64,000 nt of DNA, taken from assembly GCA_011317545.1 (NCBI GenBank), contig WUJK01000004.1, positions 2,480,001-2,544,000 of the forward strand, written 5' to 3'. The first letter of the stretch is position 1, and each line of letters begins with the position of its first letter. Shown in pieces: positions 24,239 through 34,131 of the stretch. The notes under the pieces were generated by a model that was not told the DNA's origin, made no database searches, and was given only the letters and a program-made list of their open reading frames with translations. This DNA comes from Coniella vitis (Eukaryota; Ascomycota; Sordariomycetes; Diaporthales; Schizoparmaceae). Made by a program: the position numbers and the translations under genes.

Positions 24239-25090
24239 ATGGCGGCATTCTCCTCCTCTTCCTCGTCTTCTTCTTCTTTCCACGGTTACATAGTCTACCT
24301 CGTCGTCTACGCCGTCCTCACGCCCTTCATGTTCTGGATCATCCTCGTCATCGGCCGCACAACCGATTCCGCAGGAGGACACACCTACCGCGCGTATTGG
24401 GTCCCGTCCATTCTCAAACGCGAAGTCTGCCTTTGGCCAGTCTGGCTAGTGGTTTTTCTTGCTCCTGCCGTGCTGTGGCCCGTGTTAATGGTGGCGTACG
24501 GGGTGTATTTATTGGCGGTCTGGTCCTGGCTGATGTTGTTCGAGATCAAGGGGCTGTTGGGCAGTTTTCGGATGTTGGAGGATGACACGAAGTGCTGTGG
24601 GCGGTCCCTTCGCAGAAAAAGAAGAAATGGGAGTCGGGACGTTGAGATGGGGACTGTGCATGAACAGCCGATACCTGCACCACCGGCTGAAGTGAAAGCG
24701 GAAGCAAGACACTCGAGTGCAGAAAAGAGCGAGAAGTCAGAGGCCACCGCGATGGAAGTAGAGAACAATGCCAAAGCGAACGCACAAACTCCAGTTGCAC
24801 AGCCAGCAGTCTAATCGGCGGACTACCAGACGAAGGTGGCCAACACGGAGTTACCAACGCTGAAGGACGGACAAGATGATGATGCCAGCCAGGACCAGGA
24901 CGCAGTCTCCATTCGGTCTTGCGAGCCTTCCGAGGAATCGAAGAAGCCCACGCAAGTGTCTTTGCAGCCAGGACATACCGCTGTCGATCTCGATAATGAG
25001 AAACGGGCTCGCGAGAGGGTGGAGAGATTGCCGGCAGCAGCAACAGCAGCTACGAAGCAGAGCCCACCGCCGCCTGCTTATGTGCCCTGA
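24239..25090 (+). CDS. Two-helix membrane protein, frame interrupted by one TAA
   Basis: The frame from ATG 24239 runs 191 codons to TAA at 24812-24814, then stays open in the same frame for another 92 codons, ending at TGA 25088-25090. The first part has a Ser-rich start, a helix at about 17-41 (YIVYLVVYAVLTPFMFWIILV) and a hydrophobic region at about 66-104. A charged Cys/Lys/Arg tail follows. The second part continues the same acidic, Ala/Lys/Glu-rich tail and ends in SPPPPAYVP, a C-terminus typical of fungal membrane-protein tails. One C-to-T change (CAA to TAA) would explain the stop. It may be a truncated allele, a readthrough product or a base error. I do not recognise the family. Confidence 0.6.
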
Positions 25091-25705
25091 GCAAAGCAAA
25101 ATTCAAAAACAAGTCCCGATTCTGTAGTTTCAGAAGGTGGCAATGATCAGAAGAATACTTGGGGACGTGGTATGAAAGAAGATGATGTGACTTCTGAGAC
25201 ACTGGAATAAAGCAACAAATGGTTCCAAGCTAAGGATGATCACCGAAGGACGCCATAACGCAGTGCAGATTCGAGGGCAGTAGGGACCAACTTGACGTTA
25301 GAGGATATGCAAATTGTACAGCCTCTTGTATTTTCGAATTTCGTAATCGACATCATCAAAGGTAGCAATGCGAGAAATCAACATGACAGCGGCAAATCAC
25401 ACAGGCACCAATACTCCTTCATGCTAAGGGTATAATTCAATGTACAAAAAAAAAACCAAAAGAGCTCCCCAACGCACAATGAGGTTGCGGAAGAAGCAAG
25501 AAAACAACTTCGTCTCGTAGATGTCGTTCGTAGCATGCGCCATGTGGGAGTGAATAACAACAAAAGTATCGGTTGTCCAAGCCACTGCCGACCAAGATTC
25601 CCTAGCCAAGCAGACCATTCAAACGAACCAACAAGCTCCTTATGAGCAAAGAATGAAAAGAGCAAATTAAAAAGCCCGAGATTGATGTCAGGATCTGGAT
25701 GTCTA
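25091..25705. other. Convergent intergenic region
   Basis: This lies between the two-helix protein gene and the secreted-protein gene. It has an A run near 25446-25455 and no coding or RNA features that I can support. Confidence 0.55.
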
Positions 25706-26459
25706 GCTGAGGCCGAAAGCCTCCTTGGCGGCGGTCCAGTACGTCTCGCGCTCTGGCTCCGAGGTGGCCCAGCTGCTGCCCATGCCATCGCAATTGGCCA
25801 TGTACTCGTCAAACCAGGCATCGGCATCATCCTTGGACATGGAGCGCGCTGTTTCGCAAGCCGACTGGGAGCTATAATACCAGGCGCCGGTGCCGAAGTT
25901 GTACTCGTCGGCCGTCACCAAGTCAAGCACCGTAGCGGTTGTGGGGTTCTGGGCCGCCAGTTCTGAGAAGGTGTTTGCGTAGTCAATGTTGTATTGAGCT
26001 CCTTGCCTATGAATGTTTATTAGCGATTTTCAGCCAAATGTGCTTAGGGTGGGAAAGCATTAAAAAAAAAAAAAAAGGAAACCAAACGGCAACTTACTCA
26101 TTAACAGTACCACGACCTTCGTTTGCGTCCTGATTCGTATTCTTTTTGTACTGCAACTCACCAGATTCGTAGGCAATCAAAGCCAAGATACCAGCTTGTT
26201 CGACACCGGTGGTAATATCGTAGGTAGACATGGACTCGGCCAGGTAAGGCCCCGCCACCGCTGCGGTGGTGCATTCGTCTCCGCGGCCCGAACACGAGCT
26301 GGACTTGGGCATGATGGCCTCAATGACCGAGGCGGCGGATCGTTTGCTCAACAGATTTGTGCGCGAGGGTTCGACAAGATCGCCTACCGCACGGAGGGTC
26401 GGGCGGGCCACAGAGGAGCCGACGAGGGCAAGAGATGCGACAATGGTCGTGATTTGCAT
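25703..26459 (-). CDS. Secreted lysozyme-like fungal protein
   Basis: Two exons, 26459-26098 and 26006-25703, give 221 residues. The start at 26459 gives a clean signal peptide (MQITTIVASLALVGSSVA); an in-frame ATG nine codons earlier would bury it. A LLSKR/SAAS site suggests Kex2 cleavage of a propeptide. The mature part has SSSCSGRGDECTTA, a YDITTGVEQAGILALIAYES helix, then NEGRGTVN and QYNIDYAN across the splice. VLDLVTADEYNFGTGAWYY and a WFDEYMANCDG block come last. I recall this order from a widespread secreted fungal family with a lysozyme-like fold, but cannot name it with confidence. The catalytic function is untested. Confidence 0.75.
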
Positions 26460-29199
26460 TTTGGCGGTGCGGAATAGCGAGCACAACGATGGAGACTAGA
26501 TTCGGTGAATTTGGTGGAGTATCGCCCAGCGGGTTTCGTGGCAATGGTGGTAATGGGGAGGATTGTCTGAGAAATGAACCCTCTTCTTCTTCTTCTTCTT
26601 CTTCTTCTTCTTCTTCAACAAGACAATGGGAAATAATGTTTGTCTTTTGTCCTTCCAGGGATTTTCGAGGCTCACAAGGCGAGTGTTGTTTGCTTTCGTT
26701 TCAAGGGACACAGTCCGCGGTGTTGCAAAGGAGCGTTAATAACCAGGCTTGCTACCGGTAGCACATAGATACGCCTGGTTGTCGAGAATGTAGAAGATAG
26801 AGATAGAAAATACAGCCAGCTGGGAACAGCAACCCAGAAGAACAAGTGAAGAAGAGAGTCGAACGAGAAAAATGTCCCAAGATTGAGTGCATGGCGGCTC
26901 GAGTGCTTTTGACTTGAACGGCGGCCAGGCGCGAGAGCTCCCGCTCCGAACACAGCCCTTGTCACCATGTCTTTGTCGCAGCACAAAGGCTAGGATGAGC
27001 CAGTGTGAATTTGGGTCCCATGTTTGCACGATTCGGCCGCCAACAGCACGATTCATTGGCTGCTGAACCAATGCGTGGGTGCATTGTTGTGCACCGAGAG
27101 GCAACACAGCGGCCTTGTTCTCGTCCTCAAAATCCTCCAACCGGGCTTCAGCGCCTTCAGCGGGGAGGATGGCCCCTTCAGCACCGGAGTACAGACAGAG
27201 TACAGAATACCGCACAGAAGCGGGGCAGCGGTTCTTAGGGGCAGGGGCAGACTGAGCAGCGGGCCAATAGCAGGACGCCAACCCCTGGATGACAGCGTTG
27301 TGCGAAACGCGCCGCTGCTCCCAATCGGGCAGGTTGGACAAACACTGGCCTCTTTCAGTGGCAGCAGTGGCAATAGGCATGCTTGCCCATGAAACGCCCA
27401 GCGATGAGGCCTCGCTGCGTGGTGGGATACCCTGTCTTCGCCCTGTCTTCGCCCTGTCTTTGACCCCGGGACCGCCGTTCGTCTGGTACGCTGAATTTGC
27501 AAATAGAAACACTTCTTTAGCTGTTCCCATCTGCACCAAGGAATTATGGCGAACTCGTCAACCACGCCGATCGATATAAATATAGTATGTACATGTGGTT
27601 GGTTGTACGTGAGTGCAATATCCTAAATGGACGCTTTCATCCTGCGGGCTTAGACGCCTCTTCCTTTTGCTACTTTGATTAGTTTGTGTTGGATGTTGCT
27701 TGGAATCCATTGTTATGCATGTCCTTGAAAAGGGGTTAAATACTATGTACAACGATCCTTGGATGCTATACACAGCCACAAGTGAAGGTCTTGTAGGCAA
27801 CAGTGGTATTCTACTCCAGATTCCCATATCCACAAGTAGGAACCAATCCGTTGTTAACTCGTATGGACAAGACGCGCCAGCTGCTGAAGAAACAAGTGCC
27901 ACGACTCGGTGAAAGATGAATCGCTGCGTATCATGACATGATACTATGTAGGTGATCGGCTTGTAAACCAGCGCATGACAGAAATGGCGTCGCTGCGTAG
28001 TGCCGGTGCCGGTGCCGGTGTCGGTGCCGGAAATTTTAGCAGTCTTTGGAGCATTCGATCCTGTATCGAGCTTTGTCATCAGATCGTAGTTGCCCCATGT
28101 GGAAGTTGTGGCGTAAGGAGAGGTTGGTGTCCAGTTCATCTTGAGTTTCGTCGCATTGGAAGGAGCGACCGTTTTAGCTAGAGTATCCCTGAATGGAACA
28201 ACGCAACAAACGCCACAGCAACCGCGTCGCCATCCCTTTCTGTTCCTCCCATGAAGTGTGACTAGGTATCTCGGTGCCTCAGGGGGGACACCTTTACATA
28301 GTACAATGGTCTCTTTTGCCAACCGCAGGCATCCTCTGCACCACAACTTTGCTTCCAGGCTCAATCACCAAGAATCACCGCACCAGGAGCCAGTATTAGC
28401 CCGCACTTTTCTCTTCCTTGTCTCGAGGCGTTCCAGCCCATTGATCGCAAAGCTAGACCATGCGCCTTGAGAGCATCCAAAACGACCTGTCACTCGCCAT
28501 CCAGCGGAAATGCTGACTGTTCAATGCGCAGGCCGAGCCAGGCTGCCAAGTCATAGTCACAATCTTGCAGTCGGCCTAAATTGAGCAGCAATGATGCATC
28601 GAGCTCAAGCTATTTCCACTTCTCGCTACCGCCTACTGTATGCATGCCGGTCCGGCATTGGTCGTCCACCGAATCGCAGGCTGCTTGGAATCTGGTCGAC
28701 GCATAAAGAACATACTTAAGCAGCCGGGCCATCAGGAGCCAAGCATGTGGTTTCCCGCTCGGACAAGCAGCACGGGAACCATATCAAACTACCAAACTGC
28801 CATCAATTTCATAAAACGGCCGAGAGGCTGCCAAGGTTTTCAGTCTGGACTTCTTGCTCGAACTGCAATCGTCGCCCCGTGGTGTTACATTTTGGCTGCC
28901 GCATTGTACCGACTTACGGTGCGCCTATGTCGGCGAGTCCATGGCTCATCACGCCAGCGACTGTTGATTCGCCACTTTGTCAGCAAAGACATTTTCAGCT
29001 CATCGAGAGCTTTGAGATAAATCAGCACAGACAGACAACTACCTTGAAGACCAGAATTCCGTTCCTCGAGTACACTTCGTTGCTCTCCAAGAGTGCCACA
29101 TCTTCCAAGTTCACACTCGCTGAAAAATTGAACGTCCAACTGTCCAGCCCGTTATAGCCTGACATTGAAAGCATCGCTCAACTCTGCGCAGCCGCAACC
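26460..29199. other. Divergent intergenic region, 2.7 kb
   Basis: This separates the secreted-protein and FAD-oxidoreductase genes. It holds (CTT)n at about 26582-26614, a GGTGCC-type hexamer array at about 28000-28031, and TACATAGTA-type sites at 27741 (complement), 27942 (complement) and 28295. Long minus-strand open frames at 26736-27539 and 27558-28364 overlap each other's strands, lack motifs and look like chance. Confidence 0.5.
28000..28031 (+). repeat. Hexamer array, about 5 copies of GGTGCC
   Basis: Tandem copies of GCCGGT/GGTGCC with one C-to-T variant. It is short and intergenic. Confidence 0.7.
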
Positions 29200-30492
29200 A
29201 TGGCCACGGAGACTACTATTCTGGGCGCCGGCATCATTGGCTTGTCGACCGCTTACTACCTCGCTCGCCATCAGCCTCCCTCCACCATTCATCTGGTCGA
29301 GTCGTCACCGGAGCTCTTTGCCTCAGCCTCGGGTTATGCCGGAGGGTTCCTGGCCCGTGACTGGTTTGGCCCCGGGTCTGCCTCTCTTGGTGCGCTGAGC
29401 TTTGATGAACACAAGCGTCTTGCAATGGCCCACGATGGCGGCTCTAAATGGAGCTACCGCATGAGTACGGCTGTCAGTTATACCCCTAGCGCGGTCAAGC
29501 TGGAAGGCCGCGGCGTGCGTGGTGAGGATTGGCTGCGGAGCGGGGCCAGCCGCGCAACAGCCTCGAGTGGGAGTGGGGGCGAAGGTCGCGAGGGTGCAGC
29601 CACACAGGCTGAGAATGCTACTTCAATGTCTCCGCCGTGGTTGCGCAGGGAAGACGGTGATGAAATCAACGTGATTGGGGACCCGGGAACAACTGCGCAG
29701 CTCGATCCTCTAAAGCTGTGCCGGTTCTTGTTGGATGAATGTGTCAGGCTTGGAGTGCATCTGCACCACCCTGCCAAGGCCGTGGCGGTCATGACAGATA
29801 TTCGTAACGAGCTATCCACCGTTCGTATATTAGCCAACAAGACAGGCACCGAGAGTGATCTTCCATGCGCCCGCCTGATCATCGCTACCGGTGCCTGGTC
29901 GGCGCAAACCTTTTCAGAGCTGTTTACAAAGTCCACCAGCAAACTGCCTATTTCCAGCCTTGCCGGGCACTCGCTGGTGCTCCGATCACCACGATGGACC
30001 AAACAGATGGAGGCGGCCGGACTTGGCTGCCACGCCGTCTTCGCTACGAGTAAAGCAGGCTTCTCGCCTGAATTCTTTTCACGCGTGGGCGGCGAGATCT
30101 GGCTTGGAGGCCTGAATTCGTCTACTATTCCACTACCCCCGGACTCCACCAAGGGTCAGATCCAGTCGGAAGCCATTGCACAAATCAGGAAGATGGCCGT
30201 GCAGCTTCTGGGCCCTCCAGGTCTCGACGTGACCGACGATCTGGAAGTGCTTAGAGAAGGATTGTGCTTCCGGCCAGTGACACCGTACGGAACGCCCATC
30301 ATCTCGCGGGTGGCAGACGAACATCTCGGCGAGGGTATCGCGACTCGGCCTGACGCCGAGGGTGGCGTTTTCCTTGCGGCTGGCCACGGACCATGGGGCA
30401 TCTCACTCAGCTTGGGCACAGGTATGGTACTTGCAGAAATGGCCCAAGGACGTAGCTTGAGCGCGGATGTGAGCTCACTCGTCATGTGGTGA
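29200..30492 (+). CDS. FAD-dependent oxidoreductase, DAO/TDA3-like
   Basis: A single exon of 430 residues with a start in good context (ACCATGG). A Rossmann motif G9-x-G11-x2-G14 (LGAGIIGLSTAYYLA) opens the protein and is followed by HLVES, whose Glu would bind the FAD ribose. An SGYAGGFLARDWFGP block and SLGALSFDEHKRLA resemble the fungal Tda3-like branch of the D-amino-acid-oxidase family. The end has GGVFLAAGHGPWGISLSLGTG, the C-terminal FAD-contact motif of this family. Known relatives are linked to endosome trafficking in yeast, but the substrate is unclear. Residues about 100-150 are a Gly/Ser/Glu-rich insertion. Confidence 0.85.
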   Translation: MATETTILGAGIIGLSTAYYLARHQPPSTIHLVESSPELFASASGYAGGFLARDWFGPGSASLGALSFDEHKRLAMAHDGGSKWSYRMSTAVSYTPSAVKLEGRGVRGEDWLRSGASRATASSGSGGEGREGAATQAENATSMSPPWLRREDGDEINVIGDPGTTAQLDPLKLCRFLLDECVRLGVHLHHPAKAVAVMTDIRNELSTVRILANKTGTESDLPCARLIIATGAWSAQTFSELFTKSTSKLPISSLAGHSLVLRSPRWTKQMEAAGLGCHAVFATSKAGFSPEFFSRVGGEIWLGGLNSSTIPLPPDSTKGQIQSEAIAQIRKMAVQLLGPPGLDVTDDLEVLREGLCFRPVTPYGTPIISRVADEHLGEGIATRPDAEGGVFLAAGHGPWGISLSLGTGMVLAEMAQGRSLSADVSSLVMW

Positions 30493-33400
30493 GACTGCAC
30501 TTGCCCAACTGCATATGCGTCGATTGGGATGGGTAACACGGTGAACAAGCTACCTGAGATAACTTACCTCGCTTCTATATACCTATCATGTCTGAGTTCC
30601 TATCATTGTTCTATATTTGTTGGATTAGTAAATCTCTGCTCTCATACAACGAAGATGAATGCCCATCCTTCAGATCAACGCCCATCCTTGAACTGAATCC
30701 AAGTCTTGTTGACACTCTGAACCTGGATATGGTGGCGTGTACGAGTGTCAATTTGTGTACATCGCCCGTCTATGTGTGGAGTTTATCGATCATCCCAAAG
30801 TTGTGATGTGGTGTAGACGCCAACGGCCAGACGCCAGACTCAAAGACGCCCTTGTCAGGAGCGGATGCTACATGGTAAGCGCCTTGACGCAGTGTACCTT
30901 GTCTGAACAGATTAGATCAGATCAGATCGCACATGTGCCTCAAACCACATGAGTAAATACGCATTGGGCAGCTCCCCTGTGACTGTAGATAAAGTGGCAA
31001 GCAAGGCAAGGAAGGACTCATTACGCGCTTCAGGGCCTTTTGATACCTAGTTGGCGGATGCGCGGATGAGTTCGTCCGCAGGGTTTACAAGGTATGTATG
31101 TATGTAACTTGGTTGGTTTGATGGCACCGCGCATACATAGTATAATGTGACAGGGGCAAGACTAGATGTATTGTGTCAGTGTCGACGGAGAACCGAGACT
31201 ACATAGACAGCCTTTGCCGGGGGAGCCGAGCTGGGGGCTTTCGGCCCGCTCGGCTGCTTGTTCAGTGCTTGCTTGCCGTTGCCGCTGCCGCCGTTGCTAC
31301 TGTTGGTGGTGATGAAGCTGTGCGGGGTGCCGAATGGGAATTCACCACCGTGCATGAGTGATAAGATGGAGTCTTGCTCCTCGGCTGCTGAGTGCCAAAG
31401 CATGGGAGGGCTCGATATGATTGGTTGGCTGGTTGGCTGGTTGGATTGGCAAAGTTTGGATTCAATTGGATTTGAGCAAGGGGGGTGGGGTTCTAAATGA
31501 AATGAGGCGAATATCAGCATTCTCCTGACAGCACAGCACCGCAGCATGCACAGCATCGCAGCACACCCCGACTGGCAATATGTGGTAGCATGTGGTAAGA
31601 ACTTTTATGCACATAGTATGTGAGAGCTTGCGTGTGTGATGGCAGTTTTGCCCGGGCGGCTGATCCAGTCTCTCGGTGCAGCAGGGTGGCCAATGAGGGG
31701 GCAATGAGATGGTGACTTGAAGGCCTAAAAAGACGGGGCGTGGAGGAGGTGGGCTGCGGGTGGGTTTAACAATTCTTTTTGGGGGTGGGGGAATGGTAAA
31801 GGAGGATTACGACGCTACTTTTGCGACTACTACTATGGATACAGTGATGATTGAGATGTGATGTGTGTGCGCCGCGTGTATGCTATGGTATGATTCTTTG
31901 TTGGTTCTCCTGTCTGCGGGATAACCAGAAGGGAGAAGGAGGCAGGGCAATGAAAGTGTGCTACTGCGAGGCCACTACGGGGCCATCAGGTACGGGCCAT
32001 GCGGGCCAGCCCGGCGGAAGTGGGGTTCGATGCAGTGCGCAGGCCTGAAGAGGCAGGAGGATGAGCTATTGTGCTGTGCTATGTACTAGTGCAAGTTGTG
32101 CCTGGCTAACATTTTTGCAGTCTTGATAGCACCCTGATGCTTCGAGAGATCTACTTGCTGATAGTTAGTATCGTATCTCGCGGTGTATCGGTACGTACCC
32201 GTGAGGACAGACTCGGAGAATTATCACTTCTTAGTACTCAGTACTCCGCCAACGCTGTAAGCGGAAGTTTAAAGTGGGGTACTATTGACTTACAAAGCCA
32301 GCAGACCCATCACCCGCGTGCTTCCGCAGGGATCCAGGCTTGATCCAGCCAATCATGGCTTCGAATTTAGCGCTGGCAGGGATCTCTGCCGTCGTGCCTG
32401 CTGTCAAATCACAGACGCACTGGCACGCATCACCAACCGCCAAACAGGATGCCGGGCCATTGTGACTCTGCCCTGAATTTTCTCCTTCTCTCATCTGCCT
32501 TGGGCCCCATATTGGCTGCTGGTGGGCTGACGCACACTGGCAATCGTGAGTCTGCCTGTCTGCGAATCCAGCCAGTGCCCTGGCAGGGCCCCAGAACCTG
32601 CAGCTGGGCCCTGGATCCTCCCGCTGTCGGCTTGGCTACCATGCAAGTGTGTCCCCATCGTCAAATCACAAAATCTCTCGGGCCCAGCGCTGACGAACCA
32701 ATCAGCGCCCACGCACACCTAAGGCGGCCAGTGTGCCATCCAGTTGCCCACATGGCCGTGTCGGCGTCATTGGCTACCGTTTTCTGACGGTCTCGGAGGG
32801 CTGGGGGGGTGTGTGATTATGTGTGGACAGAGGCGCGTCTTGACAAGATTCAAGATTTGCCTCCCCTTCTATGACTACGACCACGACCACGACAAAAGCA
32901 CCAGACCATCAGCCCAGACTGTCGTCCCAAGCAGCAGAGAGCACGCATTTGTCGAGGCCTTGTTTTGGGGTTCGCCAGCCGCCTCCTTCTCGCCAGTGAC
33001 TCGCATGTCCGTCGCACAAAACCAAGCACACTTGTGAGCCGAGACTCGACGACTTCTTACTGGGCCGGCCCAACATTGCACACCTGTCGTTGGCTCTCTC
33101 TCGCACAGACGGGTGCTCACGCGCCTCGGCAATAGCAACATCGTGTGCCCTTGCAAGCTGCCGAATCCGGGCTCAACATCGCTCTTCTGGGCAAGCGTGA
33201 GCGAGCAGAAAGCGATAGCGCCCGGTGCAGACGGATCTGGCAGCACTGGCATCGAGGGTGGCCTCCCCCCCACTCCTCCAGTCTCCTCGTCACCTGCATG
33301 CAATTGCGTGCCGAGCCACAGATCGAGCACGAGTCCCCACTCGGTGGGCCTGCTGCTGTCCATTCACCGCAGCTCACCACCTGCTTGTCCCTTCTGTCGC

Positions 33401-34131
33401 CCCGCGTGTGTGCGACACTGCAGACAAAACACAGCGGGGAACAGGCCAGAAAAGACGACCAGCCAATATAAGGGCCCGATCTGCCGCTTGGGCTTCACAC
33501 ACTTATACCTTAGCATCCTGTCTTCCGAACGCTGGGGGTCCTCCTTTTACAAGAGAATAGATAAGACAAGACACACAAAAAGGAACCACATTGGCGCCTT
33601 GCATCCGAGACGACGTTTTTGTAGTCCTGCAAAAACACGCACACATCCAGACACGCCACCCGACGCCATTTTGTCCAGTGTCAGTCAAGTCACACACCTG
33701 TTCGGCGCCTGTCCGGCCCCCAAAGACGGCTTACCTCGCACACTTCTCCACCTTTCGATTTCTTTCCCATCTCAGTTTGGGGGCAGCCACATCGACACGC
33801 CCACATCTGGCCTTGGTGCTGTTCCACGACCGTTTTTTTCCCAACGGACCTTTGACTACGCGGCCACATCCTGCTTGCGTGTTCCAGACCTGAACAAAGC
33901 AACAATTCAATCTTGAACTGCTAAACAGAGTCCTATCTTGCTTCCCAGCGAACGGTCTCTTCACCAAACCGACAACAAACCCACAGCCAACAGCCAACAG
34001 CCAACGGCTCTTTGACCAGCGGATTCGCTCATGCTCATGTCGTTAGTGTGAAATAAACCGCGCTTTGTCGCTCACATCAGCCTTCTGCCTCTGACGACGA
34101 CAGCTGGGCTGTCGCTTGCAAGGCGATCAAA
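30493..34131. other. Gene-poor interval and ferric reductase leader
   Basis: This contains one TACATAGTA site (31134), GATCA and GGTTGGCT short tandem copies (about 30911 and 31424-31450), CCAAT boxes near 32347, 32695 and 33461, and a CCAATATAAGG element at about 33461-33471. The last could be a promoter for the ferric reductase, which would give a leader of about 650 bases. The + frame at 33113-33916 has no motif and is probably leader sequence. No supported gene. Confidence 0.5.

Noticed and set aside
26736..28364. Two long - strand frames (267 and 268 codons)
   Set aside because: No domain, no consistent splice pattern and similar open length on the other strand over part of the span.
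33113..33916. 267-codon + strand frame upstream of the ferric reductase
   Set aside because: No motif, Pro/Ser/His-rich translation, overlapping frames in other phases; more likely promoter and leader.
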